From IMG/VR virus record IMGVR_UViG_3300042897_000994, positions 62,001 to 126,000 of that record: a DNA stretch of 64,000 nucleotides. One strand, written 5' to 3'. Below are positions 40,766 to 48,046 of the stretch, piece after piece (the stretch's first letter is position 1; each line of letters starts with the position of its first letter). The stretch comes from a virus. The translations under genes and the position numbers were made by a program. The notes under the pieces are model-generated. The model did no database searches and had not been told where the DNA came from. It saw only the letters and a list, made by a program, of their open reading frames with translations.

Positions 40766-41877
40766 TGATTGGAATAATTAGAACTCGACCATCTTTTGCA
40801 AGAGTAGAATATGAACCCTATCATTTTTTAAAATGGCTTGAGCTTTTTCCTCAAAATAGATTTTTGTGGTTGAGTAAAAATCCAGATAAAGTTAAAAAAA
40901 GATTCGGAGAAGAAAATTTTCCAGCAATAGAATCTTTTGATCTTGATGAATATTTTACAATTGAAAGTATCTCTGAACGTGAAAAGTATTTGGATGATTT
41001 AATTAAGAGTAAAAATCTAACTCAGATAATTACTATTCATAATGATATAAAGCAAAACTTTAAAAATGGAGCTGAAGAAAAGGGAACTTCCTTTTTTAAC
41101 GGTATAGTAGAATCTGATAGTCTACCTACTTTTGTATCAGTGAAAAATTTCTTTGAAGTTAATCACATTCCTTATTATCTTTCAAAGAAAATTCCAGTCG
41201 TTCATGTTTATGTAGATCCCCAAGAAGCATCTTGGAATAGAATGACAGGATGCATTGAAGAAAAATATTTCTTCTATGAGAACTCAAGAATAGATGCAAA
41301 GTATCTACCTTTTGTAGAATGGAGTTTTTCAAAGCAGATTAAAAAATATTCAAAGAAAAAGAAATTTGCATTTGGATTTACAGTAGTTACTGAAGACCGG
41401 GAACCTCTTTATTATCAATTAGCAGATATTAAAAATGTCAATTTTCTGGTTAAATTTCCGAAGATAGGAATTGATACCACGGTAAAAAGAGCCGATTATG
41501 CAGAAATGCTTAAAGAGAGTGAATTTACTCTTGTGATTCCTTCGTATGAAGATACTGATTTTAGTAGTATTCGATTTTGGGATGCTATTACAAAAGCTTG
41601 CATTCCCTTTATTTTAGATACATGTAAATGGGAACAGGCTTTTGAGCAACATCCAGAAATAACAAAAATCATAAGTGAAGATCTTTTGGTGAATACTGAT
41701 ACCGTAAAAGAAAAGATTGAAAATACTGATTATGAATCCTTGCTAAATAAAATCTGGAATACTCAAGACTGGAAAAATATTCAAGATCTAGAATGGTATC
41801 AAGATCAGATTAAGGGAATTTCATTTGCAGATTCTGATAAACCTAAACCACCTTCCAAAAATATAGCTTTATTTTAA
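40765..41877 (+). CDS. second putative DNA glycosyltransferase with C-terminal clamp motif
   Basis: 370 aa, overlapping the previous gene by one base. GT-B-like organisation: MIGIIRTRPSFARVEYEPYHFL start, KFAFGFTVVTEDREPLYYQL linker into a second domain, and YAEMLKESEFTLVIPSYEDTDFSSIRFWDAI with ACIPFILD, the acceptor/donor-edge segment of GT-B transferases. It ends KNIALF after a Pro/Lys linker. Pairing of two such genes recalls T4 alpha- and beta-glucosyltransferases; T4 AGT is reported to bind the clamp gp45. Substrate is inferred. Confidence 0.5.
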   Translation: MIGIIRTRPSFARVEYEPYHFLKWLELFPQNRFLWLSKNPDKVKKRFGEENFPAIESFDLDEYFTIESISEREKYLDDLIKSKNLTQIITIHNDIKQNFKNGAEEKGTSFFNGIVESDSLPTFVSVKNFFEVNHIPYYLSKKIPVVHVYVDPQEASWNRMTGCIEEKYFFYENSRIDAKYLPFVEWSFSKQIKKYSKKKKFAFGFTVVTEDREPLYYQLADIKNVNFLVKFPKIGIDTTVKRADYAEMLKESEFTLVIPSYEDTDFSSIRFWDAITKACIPFILDTCKWEQAFEQHPEITKIISEDLLVNTDTVKEKIENTDYESLLNKIWNTQDWKNIQDLEWYQDQIKGISFADSDKPKPPSKNIALF

Positions 41878-42296
41878 TGGAATTACTCAACACCCACCCA
41901 ATTAAAAAATCAGATTTAGGCTTTCATGGCAACCTTTTCGGAGGGAAATTGCTCGCCTGGATCGATGCAGCTGCTGCTGGGTATTCCATGCAATTATGTG
42001 ACACCCCTAGAATGGTTACTGTATCAATTGATAAATGTATTTTTGAAAAGCCAGCAAGAGAAAGTCAGCTTTTAAAAATTTACGGAGAGCCAAGTGAATT
42101 AGGCAACACTTCAGTCACGATGTACCTAGAGGCAAGAGCTCATAATGTTTACACTGGCAGACAGACTCTTGTCTTAAAAACTCATATCAAATTTGTACAT
42201 ATTGATGAAGAAGGAAATCCAATTCCAATTGCAGAAAAAGGCAGAACTCGGGTACAAAAAATGATCGATTCAAAAACAAATATAGAAGAAAAATGA
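41877..42296 (+). CDS. acyl-CoA thioesterase, hotdog fold (YciA-like)
   Basis: 139 aa. HPIKKSDLGFHGNLFGGKLLAWIDAAAAGYS (core GNLFGGKLLAWIDAAA) is the signature of hotdog acyl-CoA thioesterases, with the catalytic Asp in WIDAA, followed by VTVSIDKCIFEKPA and a beta-rich C-terminus. An unusual enzyme for a phage; it could alter acyl-CoA pools or act on a sugar-linked acyl group. Overlaps the neighbours on both sides (TAATGG; AAATGA), so it is embedded in the operon rather than a stray insert. Confidence 0.88.
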   Translation: MELLNTHPIKKSDLGFHGNLFGGKLLAWIDAAAAGYSMQLCDTPRMVTVSIDKCIFEKPARESQLLKIYGEPSELGNTSVTMYLEARAHNVYTGRQTLVLKTHIKFVHIDEEGNPIPIAEKGRTRVQKMIDSKTNIEEK

Positions 42297-43312
42297 AAAT
42301 ATTAGTAGTAGGCGCAGGATTAAGCGGAGCAGTAGTTTCAAGACATTTAGCAGAAACTGGATGTAAAGTTACAGTTATCGATAAAAGAGATCACATTGCA
42401 GGAAACGCATTTGATTATACGAATGAACATGGAATAAGAGTTCATAAATATGGACCACATCTCTTTCATACTCGAAATGAAAAGATCTTTAAATATCTAA
42501 GTAGATTTACAGAATGGGTTCCTTACTTTCATAAAGTAAAAGCTCAGTTGGAAGATGGTAGATATGTCACACTCCCAGTGAATAAAGAAACAAAAGAGAT
42601 TGTTGGTGAAGAAAACATTTTGGATATTTTCTTTAAACCTTACACAAAGAAAATGTGGGGAAAGGAAATTGAAGAACTTGATCCGGGTATTGTAAACCGA
42701 GTGAAACAATTTACTCGAGATGATATGAATGATCTTTATTTTCCGGACGATGAGTTTCAATGTATGCCAAAAGATGGTTATACTAAGATGGTAGAAAATA
42801 TGTTTGAACATGAAAATATTCAAATCAATCTTTCAACTGGATTTCATAAGAGTATGGAAGCTAATTTTGATTATGTTTTCAACAGTATGCCGATTGATGA
42901 ATATTATGATTTTTGCTATGGTGAACTTCCCTATCGATCAATCAAGTTTCATACTGTAGATCTTCCTGCACCAAAAATGTTACCTGCAGTTACTGTGAAT
43001 TTTACTCATACTGGTAAATTTACTCGAATGACAGAGTGGAAAAATATTCCGGCACATGGAGAAAATCCCTCAATGACGACTTTGACTTATGAAGAGCCTT
43101 GCGATTATGCAGATAATGATAATGAAAGATATTATCCAGTCAAAGATGTTGAAGGTAAAAACAGAGAGCTCTTTAGTAAATATCAAGCAATAGAAAATCC
43201 AAAGACAATTTTTATGGGAAGATTAGGTCTTTATGTTTATATTGATATGCATCAATGTATCAGCTCTACTCTTACTATTGTGGAAAAATTCATTAAAGAG
43301 AAAAATGTATAA
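42293..43312 (+). CDS. glf: UDP-galactopyranose mutase
   Basis: Flavoenzyme interconverting UDP-Galp and UDP-Galf. N-terminal FAD site VVGAGLSGAVVSRHLAE, VIDKRDHIAGNAFD, then YGPHLFHTRNEKI, PYTKKMWGKE, and a C-terminal GRLGLYVYIDMHQCI. The length of 339 aa is close to bacterial Glf (about 370). It supplies galactofuranose for host-surface or DNA/virion glycans. Its neighbours are a thioesterase and a methyltransferase. Confidence 0.93.
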   Translation: MKILVVGAGLSGAVVSRHLAETGCKVTVIDKRDHIAGNAFDYTNEHGIRVHKYGPHLFHTRNEKIFKYLSRFTEWVPYFHKVKAQLEDGRYVTLPVNKETKEIVGEENILDIFFKPYTKKMWGKEIEELDPGIVNRVKQFTRDDMNDLYFPDDEFQCMPKDGYTKMVENMFEHENIQINLSTGFHKSMEANFDYVFNSMPIDEYYDFCYGELPYRSIKFHTVDLPAPKMLPAVTVNFTHTGKFTRMTEWKNIPAHGENPSMTTLTYEEPCDYADNDNERYYPVKDVEGKNRELFSKYQAIENPKTIFMGRLGLYVYIDMHQCISSTLTIVEKFIKEKNV

Positions 43313-44060
43313 AGATTTGTCAAGATTGCTATATGGCACTTCTGATCCATATTCCGAATGGAAAAAAATTAATTTTCCCATTGAAAGAGACTATCCAATG
43401 ACAAATATCTATTCTTCTTTAATACGAGAATCAATTGAAGAAACTAATACTAATTTTTGGTTAGAAATTGGCAGCATGTTTGGAGGTTCTGCGATTAAAA
43501 CGGCTAAAGTTGCAAATAGTCTTAAGAAAGACATATCAATTATATGTATAGACCCTTTTTGCGGAGATGTTTCTATGTGGGAACACAATATTTTTTTAAA
43601 AAATCAAAGAGAACAAGGATTCATTGCAAAAAATTCTATATATCTTGATCTAGATGGTTGCAGACCAACTTTAATGGATAAATTCCTCGGAAATGTAATT
43701 TCTGAAGGTTTCGAAAAAACTATCTTACCACTCCCTACTACGAGTATGGTAGGAATGCGATTACTTGAAAGATTTAGAGAAGATAAAAAAATTGATAGAG
43801 GTCCGGGTGTAATCTATCTTGATTCTGCTCACGAATGGTATGAAACTTATATAGAATTAGTTACTGCATGGAGAATACTAGCTCCGGGTGGAATTTTAAT
43901 AGGAGACGATTATGATTGGCCTGCAGTAAATCATGATGTCAATAAATTTGCAAGAGACTATAAAGTTAAAATTTTAGAGAAAGAAAAAGCACATTGGATG
44001 ATTAAAAAACCTCTAACTGTAGGATATTTAGCATCTCCTTTTTTTATGGGTGGGTATTAG
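43305..44060 (+). CDS. class I SAM-dependent methyltransferase (Methyltransf_24 type)
   Basis: 251 aa. NFWLEIGSMFGGSAIKTAKVA carries the SAM-binding motif, IICIDPFCGD the second acidic strand, and GVIYLDSAHEWYETYIELVTAWRILAPGGILIGDDY the late motifs (cores IYLDSAHEWYETYIE and APGGILIGDDYDW). Such enzymes methylate sugars or small molecules. ATG 43305 overlaps the mutase stop; an upstream in-frame start at 43233 would need 72 nt of overlap. A link to galactofuranose decoration is a guess from position. Confidence 0.8.
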   Translation: MYKDLSRLLYGTSDPYSEWKKINFPIERDYPMTNIYSSLIRESIEETNTNFWLEIGSMFGGSAIKTAKVANSLKKDISIICIDPFCGDVSMWEHNIFLKNQREQGFIAKNSIYLDLDGCRPTLMDKFLGNVISEGFEKTILPLPTTSMVGMRLLERFREDKKIDRGPGVIYLDSAHEWYETYIELVTAWRILAPGGILIGDDYDWPAVNHDVNKFARDYKVKILEKEKAHWMIKKPLTVGYLASPFFMGGY

Positions 44061-44068
44061 ACACTCCG

Positions 44069-44098
44069 AGGAGATATATAAATAGAAAAATATCTCCT
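44069..44098 (+). promoter_or_regulatory. inverted repeat enclosing a late promoter
   Basis: AGGAGATAT (44069-44077) and ATATCTCCT (44090-44098) form a perfect 9-bp inverted repeat. The 12-nt loop ATAAATAGAAAA contains most of TATAAATA (44077-44084). It may be an operator or a hairpin that also terminates or stabilises the upstream transcript. Confidence 0.5.
44073..44085 (+). promoter_or_regulatory. late promoter (perfect TATAAATA) for the ATP-grasp genes
   Basis: gATATATAAATAG; TATAAATA at 44077-44084 equals the T4 late consensus. Predicted start near 44090, 11 nt before the ATG at 44101. Confidence 0.7.
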
Positions 44099-44100
44099 TG

Positions 44101-45588
44101 ATGCCACAAATTAAAAATCTAGACTCTTTCTTATCAGAAGGAGCTTCAGAACATAAGACAATATTAATTCTTACTGCAAGACCTAAGTCTTCTGATACCT
44201 CAGAAAGATTTGTCGAAGAGGCAAAGAAGAGAGGATTCAAAGCATATGTTGTAGATGTAAATTCAACTAAACTTGTTAAGATTGATGATAACAAGTTTAA
44301 AATAGAAAATACAGAAACAGGCAAAGGCCCAACGGTTAATAGATCAGAAACAGTAGTTCTCAGTAGAAGAGGAGTTCTCTCTAATACATTTACAAAAAAT
44401 TTAGCGTATAGTTTAGAAAAAGCTAAATTTTTCTGCGTGAATAACATTCAATCTATGGAAACCTGCGAAAATAAGTATCTTGCAGGGGCACAGTTAGAAG
44501 CTGCGGGTATTCCAGTTCCTAAGACTGCGCTTCTACCAAATGATGAAAGCATAGATGAAGCTATCAAAAAGGTTGGAAGCAAATTTCCAGTTGTTGTAAA
44601 ACTTCTTTCTGGCACTCAAGGTGTTGGAGTTTCGATAGTAGATTCTTATGCCTCTCTAAAATCAGTGTATCAGACTTTAAAGAAACTGGACAAGGGAGCA
44701 GAAATCCTGATTCAGGAAATGATTCCTTCTGATTATGATATCAGAATACACGTTTTAAATAGAAGTTTTGATCCAGAAGATGATTCACCAGAGTCTTCTC
44801 AAATTATAGGAGCAATGAGGAGAAATAGAGTAAAGAAAGACTTTAGAACTAATTTTTCTCTTGGTGCAACAACACAAAAAATTAAACTAACTCCAGAGAT
44901 CGAAGAAATTGCCAAAAAAGCAGCTAAAATCGTAGGATGTGTTTGGTGTGGTGTAGATATTATCATCGACAAAAAGACAGGAAAGCCTTATGTTCTTGAA
45001 GTAAACTCTTCACCTGGAACGAAAGGTATCGAAAAAACAACTGGAATTTCTGTGACTGGAAAAGTTCTTGATTTTCTTCAAGACCAAGGAAATTGGATGA
45101 TGGACAGATTTGAAACAGGTTTTAGAGAAATTATCGATATTCATGGAGTAGGAAAATTTGTAGCTAAATTCGATACCGGAAACGGTTCTAAGAGTAGTTC
45201 GATGCATGTCGATTCTTACGAAATAGAAGGAGATACTTTAATTTGGAAATTGAAAGGTAAAACTTATAAGAATCAGATCATAGGATATTCAAAAGCTGAA
45301 GTTGGAAAGCATACATTCAAAAGACCTATTATGCTTATCGATATCAGTGTAGGTGGTAAAGTTCTTAGAGATGTTGAAGTAAGTCCAGTCGATAGATCAG
45401 GTAAAAGCACTCCTTTTCTTGCAAATAGAAAATTTATGGAAAGAGCTGGTATCATGGTAAATCCTGATAGAGAATTCTATATTACTAACATTTCTTCAGT
45501 AGATAAAAACTTTAATGCAGTCGATGCTAAAGGAGACAAACATGCTGGTATATCTGTAGACAATGATGTGGAGGACGAAGATGAATAA
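44101..45588 (+). CDS. RimK-like ATP-grasp ligase fused to RimB-like retropepsin, capsid-targeting-like N-terminus
   Basis: 495 aa. Residues 120-325 are an ATP-grasp ligase of RimK type: VVVKLLSGTQGVGVSIV, ILIQEMIPSDYDIRIHVL, VDIIIDKKTGKPYVLEVNSSPG with metal ligands Glu300 and Asn302. Residues about 342-480 resemble the PF05618 retropepsin-like family (RimB): IIDIHGVGKFVAKFDTGNGSKSSSMHV (core AKFDTGNGSKSSSMHV) and KRPIMLIDISVGGK. RimK adds glutamates to ribosomal S6; RimB trims them. The N-terminus MPQIKNLDSFLSEG has an L-S-E before Gly, like a T4 capsid-targeting peptide. I use ATG 44101; TTG 44098 precedes it. It is a late gene. Confidence 0.8.
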   Translation: MPQIKNLDSFLSEGASEHKTILILTARPKSSDTSERFVEEAKKRGFKAYVVDVNSTKLVKIDDNKFKIENTETGKGPTVNRSETVVLSRRGVLSNTFTKNLAYSLEKAKFFCVNNIQSMETCENKYLAGAQLEAAGIPVPKTALLPNDESIDEAIKKVGSKFPVVVKLLSGTQGVGVSIVDSYASLKSVYQTLKKLDKGAEILIQEMIPSDYDIRIHVLNRSFDPEDDSPESSQIIGAMRRNRVKKDFRTNFSLGATTQKIKLTPEIEEIAKKAAKIVGCVWCGVDIIIDKKTGKPYVLEVNSSPGTKGIEKTTGISVTGKVLDFLQDQGNWMMDRFETGFREIIDIHGVGKFVAKFDTGNGSKSSSMHVDSYEIEGDTLIWKLKGKTYKNQIIGYSKAEVGKHTFKRPIMLIDISVGGKVLRDVEVSPVDRSGKSTPFLANRKFMERAGIMVNPDREFYITNISSVDKNFNAVDAKGDKHAGISVDNDVEDEDE

Positions 45589-46552
45589 GATTAAGCTGTT
45601 CGAAGAATTTATTCGAGAAGAAAAAAGTCCTAGAATTCTAGTCTTGAATTTTATGGTTGATAGTGTTTCTGCTGAAGGAACAGAAAAGAAATATGCAGAC
45701 GGTTACAGAAGAGCAAATAATATTTTGGCTAGTAAGCTGAAAGAAAAGGGATTTACACCAGTTAACGCAGAGTATTCTGATCTCGTTTTTTCGAACTCGG
45801 ATCTATTCGTAAACGAAGAGTCTCTATCTTCATTCGACTTTGTATTTTTAGGCTTGATGGCCAAAAAAATGGAGTTAGCTAATATCGTAACCGATTATTT
45901 AAAAGATAAAAATATTCCTTATTTTTCCTATGGAACTCCTAGAGACAGGGGAAACAAGCTTGAAGATATGTGGAATCTTTCAAGAGAAGGTCTCCCTTAT
46001 ATTCCAACTTTCGTTTCTGCTTCATTTGAAGAATCATTAAACTATATGAAAAATAACAAATGGGATTTTCCAGTAGTTGTTAAAGATATGGATAGTGCAG
46101 GCGGAGCAGGAGTTAGTAAAGCCGATGATGAAAAAGAACTAAAAAAGCTTTTCGGCATTTCTGATGAAAAACACCAAGGAAACTTTGAAAGCTTTAAAAT
46201 GATCCAAAAGTTTATTCCAAACGATGGAGATTATAGAGTTCTTATTTTTGATGGGAAGATTATAGCTATCGCAAAGCGTTGGACTGAAGACAAAAAGGAG
46301 TTCAGAAATAATATGTCTTTAGGCGGAAAGGGAAAGATGGAAGACCTTCCCCAAAAAGAAAAAGATCTTGCACTAGCTGCAGCTCAAACCACCAGAAAAC
46401 AGATGGCTGGTGTAGATTTAATACAGTCGAAAGATGATAAAAAATGGTACATAATGGAAGTGAACAGCTCTCCACAGTATCACTATTTTTCTGAAATTCA
46501 GGACTTAGATTTTCCTCAATTACTTGCGGATTATATAGAAGACAAACTATGA
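45581..46552 (+). CDS. second RimK-like ATP-grasp ligase, capsid-targeting-like N-terminus
   Basis: 323 aa starting MNKIKLFEEFIREEKSP at ATG 45581, overlapping the upstream gene by 8 nt. The start resembles the T4 internal-protein leader, with I-R-E as possible gp21 cut site. ATP-grasp features: FPVVVKDMDSAGGAGVSKA, MIQKFIPNDGDYRVLIFDGKI, a basic NNMSLGGKGK, and KKWYIMEVNSSPQYHYF (metal-binding Glu and Asn). Substrate unknown; RimK-type ligases join amino acids to proteins or peptides. It forms an operon with the fusion gene upstream. Confidence 0.82.
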   Translation: MNKIKLFEEFIREEKSPRILVLNFMVDSVSAEGTEKKYADGYRRANNILASKLKEKGFTPVNAEYSDLVFSNSDLFVNEESLSSFDFVFLGLMAKKMELANIVTDYLKDKNIPYFSYGTPRDRGNKLEDMWNLSREGLPYIPTFVSASFEESLNYMKNNKWDFPVVVKDMDSAGGAGVSKADDEKELKKLFGISDEKHQGNFESFKMIQKFIPNDGDYRVLIFDGKIIAIAKRWTEDKKEFRNNMSLGGKGKMEDLPQKEKDLALAAAQTTRKQMAGVDLIQSKDDKKWYIMEVNSSPQYHYFSEIQDLDFPQLLADYIEDKL

Positions 46553-46683
46553 CAAGTTGGAATATTACAATTCTAAAGGAAACTTCAGAAGGTTTTTTGT
46601 GCATGTCGCCGAATGGCGATACTCACTGGATGACTAGAAATGATTATGAAATCTATCTAGAGAACAGAAAGGAAAAATGTTGA
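46549..46683 (+). CDS. small protein, 44 aa
   Basis: Short ORF MTSWNITILKETSEG...ENRKEKC starting in an ATGA overlap with the ATP-grasp stop. Compact, aromatic-rich, with SPNGDTHWMTRNDYEIYLEN typical of a small folded domain. The tight junction supports a real gene. No family was recognised. Confidence 0.5.
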   Translation: MTSWNITILKETSEGFLCMSPNGDTHWMTRNDYEIYLENRKEKC

Positions 46684-46764
46684 AAATAGTTCAATCTAGA
46701 CTTTTCATTCTCGTCCATTTTGATTATATTTTATTATTAAACTTTATTACTACCTTAAATAAAT
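46684..46764 (+). promoter_or_regulatory. intergenic AT-rich region with possible promoter
   Basis: 81 nt without a gene. TTGATTATATTTTATTATT near 46719-46737 could hold a host-type promoter; no late element or terminator was recognised. Confidence 0.2.
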
Positions 46765-47295
46765 ATGTCGCAAACATACGTGACCTCGGATCATTTTATT
46801 GGAAGAACGAATATCCTAAAGATTAACAATAGGTCATATTCTTCTATAGAAGAAATGAACCAAGATTTTGTTAGACGTTGGAACTCTAAAGTTAAAAGCG
46901 AAGATACAGTTTATCATTTAGGAAATTTTATATGGGATCCTCTTATAGGATCTGAGTATTTACAGTTACTAAATGGAAAGATAATCTTAATTCCAACTCA
47001 AAACGATAAAGCTTCAGTTGAACTATCTAGTATAGCTAAAAATCATCTTACATTAGCTAAAGATAAAATCGTAGAATTGCCTAAATATGGAATCGTAATG
47101 TCTCACTATCCACAAGAAGATTGGAATGGAAAGGATTCAGGGACTATACACCTACATGGCGGAAAATCAGAAATTAAAACAGATCTTACTCTTTCCAGAA
47201 GAGTAAATTGTTCTGTAGAACTTTGGGACTATTATCCGGTAGAAATAAACGCAATATTAGACTTTGTTAAAGAATTTGAAGAAAATAGAAAATGA
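46765..47295 (+). CDS. calcineurin-like phosphoesterase homologue with degenerate metal sites
   Basis: 176 aa with the layout of small phage/bacterial metallophosphoesterases: SDHFIGRTNI, EEMNQDFVRRWNSKVKSEDTVYHLGNF, LLNGKIILIP, SHYP and HLHGG. Key metal-binding motifs are altered: GDF is GNF (residues about 52-54), GNHD is TQND, and HGHSH is HGGKS. The first D-x-H and the SHYP are retained. I infer loss or change of catalysis, perhaps a binding role. Its stop overlaps the sigma gene start. Confidence 0.7.
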   Translation: MSQTYVTSDHFIGRTNILKINNRSYSSIEEMNQDFVRRWNSKVKSEDTVYHLGNFIWDPLIGSEYLQLLNGKIILIPTQNDKASVELSSIAKNHLTLAKDKIVELPKYGIVMSHYPQEDWNGKDSGTIHLHGGKSEIKTDLTLSRRVNCSVELWDYYPVEINAILDFVKEFEENRK

Positions 47296-48032
47296 ACGAA
47301 ACCTACCGGCAACTGGCAATACATTTTAAGGAAACAAAAGACGAAAAGACATTCAACAAGCTCTATGCTCGTATCAAACCCGGTTTGACAAACTACATCT
47401 ATAATATCGTTAAAGATAGAGAAGCTGCCAATGATATCGTATCAGATACTCTAACTAAATTATACACCTTAATAGACACTTATAATCCCCAATATGAAGT
47501 TACAACTTGGCTCTATCGAATAGCTAAAAATGACGCAATTCATTTCATTTATTATCGTAACTCTTTTACTTCTTTGAACGCTTTTGCAGATAAAGGATAT
47601 GAAGCTATTGATAGTGATGATCTAAAAAGATTTGGGGGAAAATCTTTGAGTATAGACGAGTCTTATCAACAAACAAATGTAGAAAAAGAGCATCTAGAAA
47701 AAGAAGAAAATCTACAGAAAAAATATAATATTTGCGTAGATGCAATAAACTCTCTGAAGCCAAAATATCGCCAGATAATGATGGATCGTTTCTTTGGAAA
47801 AATGGCGTATCAAGATATTGAAGCAAAGATAAACAATCCAATCTTTGAAAAAATCAAAGAGATAGAAGAAGATTCCAATTTAACTGAGGATGAGAGAAAA
47901 TATGCTCTGAAGAAACTAAAATCTTCTCTTATAAATCTTCAAACTGTTAAAAATAGAATACATAGAGGGAGGAAGATTATCCAAGAAATTCTAGGCAATC
48001 ATCCTATCTTCTGTGTGCGCGAAGATATATAA
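47292..48032 (+). CDS. ECF-like sigma-70 family factor with an insert in region 4
   Basis: 246 aa. Region 2: NIVKDREAANDIVSDTLTKLYTLIDTYNPQYEVTTWLYRIAKNDAI (core DIVSDTLTKLY, TTWLYRIAKNDAI). Region 4: INSLKPKYRQIMMDRFFGKMAYQDIEAKIN, then about 35 inserted residues, then LQTVKNRIHRGRKII, the recognition helix. Normal ECF factors have only a few residues between these helices. The phage therefore has two sigma-like proteins, this and gp55. It may serve middle promoters. Overlaps the previous gene by 4 nt. Confidence 0.82.
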   Translation: MNETYRQLAIHFKETKDEKTFNKLYARIKPGLTNYIYNIVKDREAANDIVSDTLTKLYTLIDTYNPQYEVTTWLYRIAKNDAIHFIYYRNSFTSLNAFADKGYEAIDSDDLKRFGGKSLSIDESYQQTNVEKEHLEKEENLQKKYNICVDAINSLKPKYRQIMMDRFFGKMAYQDIEAKINNPIFEKIKEIEEDSNLTEDERKYALKKLKSSLINLQTVKNRIHRGRKIIQEILGNHPIFCVREDI

Positions 48033-48038
48033 AAAAAA
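48024..48038 (+). promoter_or_regulatory. late promoter
   Basis: gATATATAAAAAAAA overlapping the end of the sigma gene; octamer at 48028-48035. Predicted leader of about 6 nt to ATG 48047. Confidence 0.7.
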
Positions 48039-48046
48039 TAAAAATT

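Noticed and set aside
43233-43304. Upstream start for the methyltransferase at 43233
   Set aside because: Would overlap the mutase by about 80 nt with a hydrophobic, unrelated N-terminus; ATG 43305 gives a normal junction.
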